Part shown: piece after piece, positions 19,800 to 27,418 of the stretch | Layout of the letters: each line of letters opens with the position of its first letter | How positions within the stretch are numbered: the first letter of the stretch is position 1 | Assembly: GCF_000420665.1 (NCBI RefSeq) | Contig: NZ_ATVJ01000001.1 | Location: forward strand, 930,001 to 994,000 | Source of the DNA: Ponticaulis koreensis DSM 19734 | GTDB taxonomy: Bacteria; Pseudomonadota; Alphaproteobacteria; Caulobacterales; Hyphomonadaceae | Length of the DNA stretch: 64,000 nt | Reading direction: 5' to 3' | Made by a program: the position numbers and the translations under genes | Notes under the pieces: model-generated | Database searches by the model: none | The model's input: the letters and a program-made list of their open reading frames with translations, nothing else | What the model was told of the DNA's origin: nothing

Positions 19800-20723
19800 C
19801 TATCGCAGCAGGTTGACCAGAGACAGGTCCTGAATGGTGTTAAACACCGAAGCTGTCGCCTGATATTGAAGCTGTGCCTGATTGAGTTGCACTGCGACTT
19901 CCGCGAGATCTACATCTGTTATGTTCGCGGACAGAGATTCCAGAAGGTCACGTTCAGAGGTGTGGCGTTCAATCGCCGCATCAGTCTCATTGAGCACGCG
20001 GCCGTTTTTTCCTTGTGCCTCAATCAAGCCCTCATAAACAGATTTCATCTGCGACAGAGCTGATTTGATTGCGTCTTGCTGGGCTTGCGTCGGGTTCTCG
20101 GAGAACGGGCCGTCCACGCTTTCAGCGAATATCTGAAGGTCACGCAGAATGGTCAGAGACTCTTGGGAAATCTCATGTGCGAGAGGCGCTTCGTCTACGA
20201 GGCGGGATTTGTCGATACGTACCTGAACGGCGCTCGCATCTGAGTTCACAGCATCTGCGAGCGGATTATTGGCGAGATCGCTGATTGAATCGGTGACGAT
20301 GGGCGCTTCGGTCGGGAGATTGCCTCCGAACATGTATTTGCCGTTCAGCGTCGCGTTGAAAGAGGACTTGAGGTCGGAAAACGCGGCAGAAATATCGCTA
20401 CCGACGGAAGAGAGATCGCCAAGAGCCAGCGCGTTAGTCAGCTTTTCGCGGAGCGTGCCGACAACGTCAGCCGCGCGGCCGATATGTGCATCCTGTAAAT
20501 CAAGGCGTGTGGTCAGTTCTTCGGCTGACGCTTTATAGGCTTCGGCCTGCGCGCGCATGCGATCAAGGCTGACGACAGTGCGGGCATCCGAACCATAGCC
20601 TTTCAGGTCTTCGGCTTCGCGCTGGGTGGCGGTCTTGCGCTGCGCGTCAAACAGTTCGCGCTGTGCGCGCTGCAAATCGGTCAGCGCGTTTGAATTGATC
20701 ATGCTGGAGGCGATGCGTGTCAT
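19800..20723 (-). CDS. flgL: Flagellar hook-filament junction protein FlgL (HAP3)
   Basis: Structural protein of 307 aa that joins FlgK to the flagellin filament. The flagellin-like N-terminal coiled coil (MTRIASSMINSNALTDLQRAQRELFDAQ) and the C-terminal helix (DLAEVAVQLNQAQLQYQATASVFNTI) frame a short variable middle. The shape and length are those of alphaproteobacterial FlgL. It starts 13 bases after flgK and is almost certainly cotranscribed with it. It is exported through the flagellar type III apparatus, so it has no Sec signal. Confidence 0.93.
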   Translation of the reverse strand: MTRIASSMINSNALTDLQRAQRELFDAQRKTATQREAEDLKGYGSDARTVVSLDRMRAQAEAYKASAEELTTRLDLQDAHIGRAADVVGTLREKLTNALALGDLSSVGSDISAAFSDLKSSFNATLNGKYMFGGNLPTEAPIVTDSISDLANNPLADAVNSDASAVQVRIDKSRLVDEAPLAHEISQESLTILRDLQIFAESVDGPFSENPTQAQQDAIKSALSQMKSVYEGLIEAQGKNGRVLNETDAAIERHTSERDLLESLSANITDVDLAEVAVQLNQAQLQYQATASVFNTIQDLSLVNLLR

Positions 20724-20736
20724 GCGAATTCAGGTC

Positions 20737-22851
20737 CTACACCATGTTTAGCAGCGTATCGTACATGTCCTTCGACGCCTGAATGAGGCGCGAAGCTGCC
20801 GAATAGCTTTGTTGGAAGACAGTCATATTGACCATTTCTTCGTCCAGATTGACGCCCTCTGCAGATGCGCGGCGAAGCTTGGCTTCTTCTCTCAGCGCCT
20901 CTGAAGCCTCGGCTCTGTTCAGAAGCGTTGTCGCCTTGGAGCCTGCGTCGGACGCGATTTGCGCTGCCGCATCGGTGAGCGATAGGTTGAGATATTCCGC
21001 GCCCTGCATGGTGCGTAGATTTACAGCGCTGCCGAGTGCGCCCTGAAGCGCGAGTGCGCCGTCATTGCTGCCAGCAGCCACGCCAACGGAACCTACCGCA
21101 GTTGCAGTCGTGTCAAACTTCGACGTCGCCAGAAGGCTTGGGCTGAGGCTTAATTCGTCTTTGAGCGAAAGGCCGCGCGCGCGCTCGGCAGGGCCTTCAA
21201 TACCAAGGCCGAAAATGGCGCTGAGTGAAGTCCCGGTTGTGCCGCGAAGTGTGGTGTCTGAAATGACATCGATAACGGCAACACTGCCGGCTGTGTTTGG
21301 CGAGATTGTCAGGCTGCCATTGGCGTCGAGCGACGCCGTTGCGAAACTTCCCAGAACACCAGCGCCATTCAGATCGTTGATAATGTCATCAAATGTTGTG
21401 CCGCCGGGAGTGTAGGTAATCGACTGTATCAGATCACCATTTCCGTTCCGGATGCCAAAGGTGATGTCACCGCTCGTGATACCATGAGTGTCAGTCCCGC
21501 TGAGGCCGGTCTGATAGAAGACCGGACGTGATGTCGTCACGACATCATTGAGTCCGAAGAACGCAGATACACCGCGGCCACCACGATCAGATGGGTTGGT
21601 TGGGTCCTGCGCAATGGCTACTCCATTTGTGCCGGTGGCGCTCAGGCTCATCACGCCGTCTGTAAAGCTGACTGTGGCAGACCCGCCAAACGCCGAGTTC
21701 AGCGCCGATGTGAAACCCGTAATCGTGCCGCCCATTGCGGTCACGCCGCCAGCGGAGGTCGTCAGGGTTCCAGCATCAAAATCGACCTGCACAGACTCGA
21801 TAGTGCGGCCGGAAGAATCAACAACGGCGAATGTCGCTGCGCCCGTAAAGTTTAGAGCGTCCGTGCCAAGCAAGCCCGTTTCTCGTCCGGTCAGGCTGGT
21901 TGGCGCCGGAACAGCGGTTCCTTCATTGTGTGCCTGATTGAGTTGGTCTGCGAGCGCGGAGGCATATTCACCCAGAGAGTAGGCAAGATCAGGCAGGTCT
22001 GAATCACGGGCTGTTAGCAGGCCGCGAATTTCGCCGGATTGAATCTGGCGCGTTACATCGAGCTCGGCATCGGACCCTGCGGGTGAAATGGAGACGCCAG
22101 GATAACGTGCACCATCCGTGCTCTGATTAACGGCTAGCTCCGCTGCACGGTGGTCGACGAGCAGAAGCCCTGACGTTGTACGCAGTTCTACACCGCCCAG
22201 CTCTCGCTGGGTCACTTTGAAGTCGATATAACCGGCCAGTTGGTCCATGAGCTGGCTTTGCTGGGTTTCTGCGCCAGATGCGTCAGCACCAGCCATTCTG
22301 AACTTCTGAATTTCGGCGTTAAGAACAGAAATCTGGCTCAAAATCTGGTTGGTGTCTGAAACTGCGACTGTCAGCTTCTGGTGCGCTTCGTCGCGTAATC
22401 CATCAATGGTTTCAAAGGTCGCCTGAATGTCCTGGAAGGTCGCATTCACGGATGACACAAAGTCAGTTTTGCGCAGCGAGGACGAGGCATCGCTCGCAAG
22501 TGCGGCTGCATCAGACATAAGATTGTCTACTGCCGCGAACATGGATGTCGAACTGGTCGGGTCGCCGAAACCGGCCTGCGCGCGATCGAGAAGCCCCGCG
22601 GTAGCCTGATACTGCCCGGCATTGGAAATGCCTGAGAGATGCGCTGCGGCGAGAAACCTGTCTGCTGCGCGCTGAACAATAAGTTCGACGCCAGTGCCCT
22701 GACCGTTAAGGACGGTCTGAGCTGTGCGAGCATCCTGACGCACATAGCCTTCAGTATTGACGTTGGCGATATTGTTAGAGGTGACGCGCAGCGCTGACTG
22801 GTTCGCCAGAAGTGCGCTCAGTCCTGTATTCATGATACTGTTTACGCTCAT
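20737..22851 (-). CDS. flgK: Flagellar hook-associated protein FlgK (HAP1)
   Basis: Hook-filament junction protein of 704 aa, at the long end for FlgK. The N-terminal rod-type motif GLSALLANQSALRVTSNNIA leads to NVNTEGYVRQD. The C-terminal helix (about residues 672-704, MTVFQQSYSAASRLIQASKD) closes the D0 domain. The central region, about 330-580, is expanded and Gly/Thr/Ser-rich, typical of surface-exposed domains. It heads the minus-strand flgK-flgL unit. A weak sigma-54-like element lies 118 bp upstream (22969-22984). Confidence 0.95.
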   Translation of the reverse strand: MSVNSIMNTGLSALLANQSALRVTSNNIANVNTEGYVRQDARTAQTVLNGQGTGVELIVQRAADRFLAAAHLSGISNAGQYQATAGLLDRAQAGFGDPTSSTSMFAAVDNLMSDAAALASDASSSLRKTDFVSSVNATFQDIQATFETIDGLRDEAHQKLTVAVSDTNQILSQISVLNAEIQKFRMAGADASGAETQQSQLMDQLAGYIDFKVTQRELGGVELRTTSGLLLVDHRAAELAVNQSTDGARYPGVSISPAGSDAELDVTRQIQSGEIRGLLTARDSDLPDLAYSLGEYASALADQLNQAHNEGTAVPAPTSLTGRETGLLGTDALNFTGAATFAVVDSSGRTIESVQVDFDAGTLTTSAGGVTAMGGTITGFTSALNSAFGGSATVSFTDGVMSLSATGTNGVAIAQDPTNPSDRGGRGVSAFFGLNDVVTTSRPVFYQTGLSGTDTHGITSGDITFGIRNGNGDLIQSITYTPGGTTFDDIINDLNGAGVLGSFATASLDANGSLTISPNTAGSVAVIDVISDTTLRGTTGTSLSAIFGLGIEGPAERARGLSLKDELSLSPSLLATSKFDTTATAVGSVGVAAGSNDGALALQGALGSAVNLRTMQGAEYLNLSLTDAAAQIASDAGSKATTLLNRAEASEALREEAKLRRASAEGVNLDEEMVNMTVFQQSYSAASRLIQASKDMYDTLLNMV

Positions 22852-22968
22852 CGGATCACCCGCTGAATTTAAGTCTGCTCTTTCGCTAAGGCGCTCTTTG
22901 CCCGCGCGCGCATGTACTCATACAGGGGTAGATTTTATGGAGCGGACATTTCGCAATCCTTTACAAGG

Positions 22969-22984
22969 TGCAAAAAATATTCCC
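22969..22984 (-). promoter_or_regulatory. Candidate sigma-54 promoter for flgK-flgL
   Basis: On the minus strand the sequence reads GGGAATATTTTTTGCA. It keeps the invariant GG and GC with the required 10-nt spacing and a full TTGCA at -12. The -24 element (GGGAAT) departs from TGGCAC. The predicted start is about 107 nt upstream of flgK. Compatible with late flagellar control by FlbD, but only a moderate match. Confidence 0.35.
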
Positions 22985-23157
22985 GCGAGAAATCAACTAT
23001 TTGGAAGGAATGCTTACCTGCGCAGAGGGCAGTTTTTACCGTTCTACCCGGCAAAAAATGTTGTCGTGATTGATGTAAATAGAGGGGTGATTTCCGCAGG
23101 TCTAAATAGTGTGCTGTTTTTATTATAATTTAAATCGTTAAAATCGGTCAATAAATG

Positions 23158-23173
23158 TGGCCAGCCGATTGCT
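23158..23173 (+). promoter_or_regulatory. Sigma-54 promoter for fliK-flgD
   Basis: TGGCCAGCCGATTGCT matches the -24/-12 consensus TGGCACR-N4-TTGCW. GG and GC are separated by exactly 10 nt, TGGC and TTGCT are exact, and only the CA/AC order of the -24 box differs. The expected start near 23185 leaves a leader of about 28 nt with GGAG at 23203-23206 before the fliK ATG. Its position fits hook-gene control by RpoN with FlbD, whose gene is 8 kb downstream. Confidence 0.7.
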
Positions 23174-23212
23174 TTTAATCTCTTAGGCGCGACAGGCGCT
23201 CTGGAGATGTAA

Positions 23213-24667
23213 ATGAATATTGTGCCATTTGGCCTTTCTGTTGCGAAAACTGTTACCGATGATCCGTCGCGCGCTTTCGATGGCGACGCTGGTGAATTTG
23301 CGATGCTGCTTGAGCAGGGCAATAACTCGCAAAAGGCTGTTGGTACGTCCTATACTGATAGTTTCGTGTCTCCCGAAGTTCAGGCTTTATTCGCTGCATC
23401 TGCAGCGCAGGCGCTTCCTTCACAATCCTCCGGGCCTCTCACCGGCGTGGCGCCTCCGCAGCCGTCCGAATTGGTGATCAATGCTGATGGTTCCAAAATC
23501 AGAACCGATACAGCGCTGAGTAATCCTATATATAAAGACTCGATTTTTGCCGGCGGTTGGGCGCGACCTCATATTGACGGTCAGGCTGCAAACCAGCTTG
23601 CAGGAGACGCCGGAAATTCTGCCGATGCCACAGCGCCTGCTAAAGCGGGTGGATCAGCACTTGATGCGCTGACGCAGAATGGAAATGGCGCTCGCCCTGC
23701 CATAGCAACTGGACGGGTGCCGGTTGAAATTGCCGGTCAGGGCCAGGCAGCAGGTCAAACTCTGAAATCAGCTGCTCCAGCCAGCATGTCGATTCCTTTG
23801 AACGGCCTCACGTCACAGGGCGCCGAAACGGCATTGAAGCAAGCACTGCCTGAAAGCAATTCCTTCGCTGCGGCTGCTTCTTCTGCCTCTCAGGGCGGAG
23901 AGGGGAAAGTGACATCCGGTACTGCGCAGACCGGAGGCGCAGCTACGTCTTCGGCGGGAGTTCAGGATGGAGCTTCATCGCAGAACGGGTCCTCAACATC
24001 TTCAGGGCAGGGAAATGGCCAGCAAGGCCAGTCAGGACCACAGACGCAGGCAGCCACCCAGGCCGTTTCATCTTCTAAGGAGCTGGCTGCGTCTGAACTT
24101 CTGCCCGAAGATTTTGTACAGGAAATGGACCTCGCTGAGGCCGATGCTGGTGATGTGCAGATGACCGAGGCGCAACGCAGCGCTGCGCGCGCCGATGCGG
24201 CGCTTCCGGCTCATCTTCGCGGGGCGGCTGCGACACAAGCCGCGGTTCTGGCGCAAGTCAGCCAGAAAATGCTGCAAAAGTTTGATGGCAAGACATCACG
24301 CTTTGAAATCCGTCTCGATCCGGCAGAGCTTGGCAAAGTGGATGTGCGTATTGAGGTTGATCGTGATGGCAGGGTGCAGGCTGTTCTGGCTGCTAAAGAG
24401 GCCGTCGCAGCGGATGCGCTTACACGTGGTCTTCGTTCACTTGAGAACGCTCTTACCCAGGCGGGCTTCGATCTTGGGGATAAAGGCGTTCAGGTAGAGC
24501 TGGATCAGAACAATAGTAAGAAATCGTTCACTCACTCAGGTGATAGTAGTGACCAGACGGAGCTGCAGCAAGCGGCATCCGACACCGAGCAGCAACCGGC
24601 AGAAGCGCGGACTGTGACACCTCAGATTCAGGCATGGTCGAGACAGCGTCTCGATGTGAAAGCCTAG
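23213..24667 (+). CDS. fliK: Flagellar hook-length control protein FliK
   Basis: Secreted molecular ruler of 484 aa that sets hook length and triggers the export switch. The long N-terminal and middle part is low in complexity, rich in Ala, Gly, Gln and Ser. The C-terminal Flg_hook domain is at about residues 355-435, with FEIRLDPAELGKVDVRIEV and LRSLENALTQAGFDLGD. The start ATG has GGAG upstream and follows the best sigma-54 element in the window. flgD starts 12 bases after its stop. Confidence 0.9.
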   Translation: MNIVPFGLSVAKTVTDDPSRAFDGDAGEFAMLLEQGNNSQKAVGTSYTDSFVSPEVQALFAASAAQALPSQSSGPLTGVAPPQPSELVINADGSKIRTDTALSNPIYKDSIFAGGWARPHIDGQAANQLAGDAGNSADATAPAKAGGSALDALTQNGNGARPAIATGRVPVEIAGQGQAAGQTLKSAAPASMSIPLNGLTSQGAETALKQALPESNSFAAAASSASQGGEGKVTSGTAQTGGAATSSAGVQDGASSQNGSSTSSGQGNGQQGQSGPQTQAATQAVSSSKELAASELLPEDFVQEMDLAEADAGDVQMTEAQRSAARADAALPAHLRGAAATQAAVLAQVSQKMLQKFDGKTSRFEIRLDPAELGKVDVRIEVDRDGRVQAVLAAKEAVAADALTRGLRSLENALTQAGFDLGDKGVQVELDQNNSKKSFTHSGDSSDQTELQQAASDTEQQPAEARTVTPQIQAWSRQRLDVKA

Positions 24668-24679
24668 GAGCCAGTTTAA

Positions 24680-25339
24680 ATGGTTGATGTGGTATCAACA
24701 GTCAGTGGAATTCAAAGCCAGGCATCGAGCGCGTCCGCGTCTCTGTCTGCCAACTTTGATACCTTCCTCAATCTTCTGACAGCGCAGCTTCAGAATCAGG
24801 ACCCTCTGGAGCCTGTGGACTCAAGCGAGTTCACAAATCAGCTCGTTCAGTTTTCTGGCGTAGAACAACAAATTCAGACGAACCAGAATATGGCGCAGCT
24901 GATTCAGCTGACGAATAATTCTACGGTCGCAGGTCTGTCCGGTTATCTGGGACAGATTGTCGAGATCGACTCGCTTGTTGGTGAACTGGGCGCTGATGGA
25001 ATTGAATGGCGTTACGACATGCCGGAAGGCGTTAAGGGGGCTAAGGTTTCCATTCAGGACCAGCGCGGGAACATTGTCTATTCGCAGGAGCTTAGCACGA
25101 CTGAGGGAACAGCGAGCTTTGAATGGAACGGTGAAACCACGAGCGGCGATGTACGTGAAGACGGTTTTTATCAGATGATTATTCAGGCCACGGATTCTAG
25201 CGGAGAGGCCGTAAACGTACCAGTCCGCGTCCGGGCCGAGGTTTCAGGCGTTGATCTGACGACGGACCAGACGGCGATCTCGACGACCGCCGGTGCTTTC
25301 TATTTCGATCAGGTGCTCAGACTGGCGGCGGCTAGCTGA
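24680..25339 (+). CDS. flgD: Flagellar hook capping protein FlgD
   Basis: Hook assembly scaffold of 219 aa that caps the growing hook and is later replaced. The N-terminal signature NFDTFLNLLTAQLQNQDPLE followed by SSEFTNQLVQFSGVEQQI (about residues 25-65) is diagnostic. The C-terminal half carries the FLG-type fold, with FEWNGETTSGDVREDGFYQM. AGGAG precedes the ATG, and the gene lies between fliK and flgE as in Caulobacterales. No terminator separates it from the flgE leader. Confidence 0.95.
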   Translation: MVDVVSTVSGIQSQASSASASLSANFDTFLNLLTAQLQNQDPLEPVDSSEFTNQLVQFSGVEQQIQTNQNMAQLIQLTNNSTVAGLSGYLGQIVEIDSLVGELGADGIEWRYDMPEGVKGAKVSIQDQRGNIVYSQELSTTEGTASFEWNGETTSGDVREDGFYQMIIQATDSSGEAVNVPVRVRAEVSGVDLTTDQTAISTTAGAFYFDQVLRLAAAS

Positions 25340-25374
25340 GCCCGAACTTGAATTATAAGGCGGGTTAAAATGAC

Positions 25375-25390
25375 CGGCCACGCTAATGCG
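25375..25390 (+). promoter_or_regulatory. Candidate sigma-54 promoter for flgE
   Basis: CGGCCACGCTAATGCG keeps GG-N10-GC spacing but deviates at several consensus positions (A instead of the first T of the -12 TTGC, altered -24). The start would fall near 25401, just before the leader reading frame at 25415. A weak match, supported by position between flgD and flgE. Confidence 0.35.
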
Positions 25391-25414
25391 AAACGGACCA
25401 CGAAGGGTCGACAC

Positions 25415-25450
25415 ATGAACAATGTGATGATGGGATCTTTCAAGGAGTAA
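25415..25450 (+). CDS. 11-residue leader peptide upstream of flgE
   Basis: ATG at 25415 opens an 11-codon frame (MNNVMMGSFKE) that ends in TAA at 25448-25450. It has a good ribosome binding site of its own, AAGGG at 25403-25407, with a 7-nt spacer. The flgE ribosome binding site AAGGAG (25442-25447) forms its last two codons, so ribosomes translating or ending on the leader would cover it. This suggests translational coupling or attenuation of flgE. No homology is claimed; the evidence is sequence layout only. Confidence 0.5.
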   Translation: MNNVMMGSFKE

Positions 25451-25457
25451 CTCAGTT

Positions 25458-26840
25458 ATGAGTATCAACACAGCTCTTCTGGCCGGCACATCCGGCCTGC
25501 GCGCGAACGCGTCTGCACTCGCTGTAACATCTGACAATATCGCGAATGCGAACACGGTTGGCTTCAAGCGCCAGCGTTCCGATTTTACTGCTCTGCTTCT
25601 GCAACAGGATCAGTTCTCCAGCTATAATGCGGGCGGTGTGATCGCTTCGAACCGTACAATGGTTGAAGAGCAGGGCGCGCTGGAAAGCAGCTCTTTCTCT
25701 ACGCACCTCGCGATTGCTGGCGACGGTATGTTCGTCACGCGCCAGAAAGCGGCGAACGCGACTACATCCGACGGATACTTCTTTACCCGTGCAGGTCAGT
25801 TCGAACCTGACAGTGAAGGTTATCTTGCAAATACCTCCGGCTATTACCTCTATGGCTGGCCGGTTGATGAAACCAACCCGATCCCGACTGGACCTACCGA
25901 TCTGTCTGTTCTTGAACCGGTTCGCGTGTCCAATATTGGCGGTGCGGCTCAGGCAACGGAAAATATTTCCTTCTCGGCAAACCTTGAAGCATCCCAGGCA
26001 ATCAATCCTGCCGCGAGCACATATGACCTTGCTGCCAATCCGAATGTGAGCATGGCGTCAGGTGACTTCACACCAGACTTCCAAAGCACGGTTCAAATTT
26101 ATGATTCGCTCGGTGGCATTCGCACACTGGCTATGTCGTTCATGAAATCCCCAACCGCGAATGAGTGGTTCGCGGAAGTTCATGTTGTACCAGCGTCAGA
26201 TGTTCAGGCAACTGGTCGTCCAGATGGACTTCTGGCGAGCGGTGTTGTGGCGTTTACGTCTGATGGCCAGCTTGATCTCGCAAACTCGACTCTTCCGAGC
26301 ACGATCGATATTCTGGCGTCTAACGCTACAGCGACAGATCCGCAAATCGGTTGGGCCACAGCTTCCGGTCTCGCTGCGCAAACACTCAACCTTGACATTG
26401 GCGGTGCGCTTACGGCTGGCGGCCTTACGCAATATGACACGCCGAACGAGTTGGTCGAATCCACAGTCGATGGCCGTGCATATGGTGTTCTGTCGTCGGT
26501 AGAGGTCGATAAGGATGGTTATGTGAACGCGCTTTTCACAAACGGTCTGTCTCGCTCTATTTATCAGCTTCCGCTCGCGACCTTCCCGAACATGTCTGGC
26601 CTCAACCTGGAGCCGGGCGGTGCATTCTCCGCGTCCCCTGATTCGGGGCAGCTGAACATGAAAGCTGCCAGAGAAGGCGGAGCAGGCGCGGTGCAATCTC
26701 GCGCGCTTGAAGCGTCTACTGTGGATCTCGCAGAAGAATTTACAACGCTCATCGTGACACAACGGGCTTACTCGGCAAGTTCTAAAATTGTTACAACTGC
26801 CGACGAGATGCTGGATGAGCTAATTCGTATCAAGCGATAG
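25458..26840 (+). CDS. flgE: Flagellar hook protein FlgE
   Basis: Major hook subunit, 460 aa. The N-terminal rod motif SGLRANASALAVTSDNIANANTVGFKRQRSDF is split across residues about 13-44. The FlgE-typical IAGDGMFVTRQ is near residue 91. The C-terminal helix (about 420-460) contains EEFTTLIVTQRAYSASSKI, and the protein ends DEMLDELIRIKR. AAGGAG lies 10 nt before the ATG, inside an upstream leader frame. A hairpin terminator follows. sciP comes next, as in Caulobacter. Confidence 0.96.
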   Translation: MSINTALLAGTSGLRANASALAVTSDNIANANTVGFKRQRSDFTALLLQQDQFSSYNAGGVIASNRTMVEEQGALESSSFSTHLAIAGDGMFVTRQKAANATTSDGYFFTRAGQFEPDSEGYLANTSGYYLYGWPVDETNPIPTGPTDLSVLEPVRVSNIGGAAQATENISFSANLEASQAINPAASTYDLAANPNVSMASGDFTPDFQSTVQIYDSLGGIRTLAMSFMKSPTANEWFAEVHVVPASDVQATGRPDGLLASGVVAFTSDGQLDLANSTLPSTIDILASNATATDPQIGWATASGLAAQTLNLDIGGALTAGGLTQYDTPNELVESTVDGRAYGVLSSVEVDKDGYVNALFTNGLSRSIYQLPLATFPNMSGLNLEPGGAFSASPDSGQLNMKAAREGGAGAVQSRALEASTVDLAEEFTTLIVTQRAYSASSKIVTTADEMLDELIRIKR

Positions 26841-26885
26841 TAAGTCTTAAATCTGCGATTTAACCGCAGAACAAAAAACGCTTTA

Positions 26886-26911
26886 AAACCGGGGGCTTAG
26901 GCTCCCGGTTT
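26886..26911 (+). terminator. Terminator hairpin after flgE
   Basis: AAACCGGG (26886-26893) pairs with CCCGGTTT (26904-26911), extended by inner GC/GC pairs around a short loop. The T-run is short (TTTAT). It lies about 45 bases after the flgE stop and separates the hook genes from sciP. Confidence 0.75.
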
Positions 26912-27040
26912 ATGGTTTATAGGCGCATGAAATTTGCCGGAAGTTTCCATTAATTCCAAACGCGCGCTCAAGTCTGACCTTAAAACTCTGCCTGTATAAC
27001 CAGACCATCGACAAACCGAGCCACAAAAAGAAGGGCTTTG

Positions 27041-27316
27041 ATGATGGTGCATGAATCGCAGGTGATCACATCAGTTCCGGGACCAGACGGAAAGCAGATC
27101 ACACTTAAGGATCTTCCAGAACCCACGATTCGTCGTTGGGTAACTCGCCGTAAAGCGGAAGTTGTTGCCGCCGTGCGTGGTGGGCTTCTGACGCTCAAGG
27201 AAGCGTGCGAGCGTTACAATCTCAGCGAGGAAGAATTTTCCGGCTGGCAGAAACTTTATGACCGCCATGGGTCGAAAGGACTGCGAGTTACACGCGTACA
27301 ACAGTACCGCGGCTGA
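27041..27316 (+). CDS. sciP: CtrA inhibitor SciP (DUF1153)
   Basis: Small helix-turn-helix protein of 91 aa. The conserved core is very clear: GPDGKQITLKDLPEPTIRRW, then VTRRKAEVVAAVRGGLLTLKEACERY and the end LRVTRVQQYR. In Caulobacter, SciP binds CtrA and blocks its activation of promoters in G1. The gene sits between flgE and the fliF operon, as in Caulobacter. The start is ATG 27041 or 27044, with AAGAAGGG at 27028-27035. Its place inside a flagellar cluster fits CtrA control of early flagellar genes. CtrA itself is not in the window. Confidence 0.93.
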   Translation: MMVHESQVITSVPGPDGKQITLKDLPEPTIRRWVTRRKAEVVAAVRGGLLTLKEACERYNLSEEEFSGWQKLYDRHGSKGLRVTRVQQYRG

Positions 27317-27332
27317 TAAAAAACATTCTGTC

Positions 27333-27350
27333 TTAACGACTTTGTTAAGC
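27333..27350. promoter_or_regulatory. CTTAAC-N6-GTTAAG palindrome upstream of the fliF operon
   Basis: CTTAAC and GTTAAG form a perfect 6-bp inverted repeat about 70 bases before the fliF start. The TTAA half-sites are 8 nt apart, whereas a canonical CtrA box has 7. It may be a degenerate CtrA site or another operator. Early flagellar operons are CtrA targets in Caulobacter, so a site here is expected (inference). Confidence 0.4.
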
Positions 27351-27418
27351 CCTCCTTTACGGTGAGGTGGGAAATTCCTGCCTAGCACTTCGTAAAAAAC
27401 GGGTTTGGCTAGGCATTT

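Larger units (their letters stand above)
22852..23212. other. Divergent intergenic region between flgK and fliK
   Basis: This 361-bp gap is notably A/T-rich toward fliK. It holds a convincing plus-strand sigma-54-type element at 23158-23173 and a weaker minus-strand one at 22969-22984. A 64-codon frame from ATG 22937 has a passable ribosome binding site, but it overlaps the weaker promoter element and has no recognisable composition. I do not call it a gene. Confidence 0.6.

Noticed and set aside
22937-23128. 64-codon basic frame between flgK and fliK
   Set aside because: It has a passable ribosome binding site but overlaps a candidate promoter, is A/T-rich and matches nothing; it is more likely intergenic.
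23967-24497. Arg-rich frames overlapping fliK
   Set aside because: They lie out of frame inside a gene with a clear C-terminal Flg_hook domain; typical shadows.
27335-27348. Canonical CtrA box upstream of fliF
   Set aside because: The half-sites are 8 nt apart instead of 7, so I list a palindrome only and not a CtrA site.
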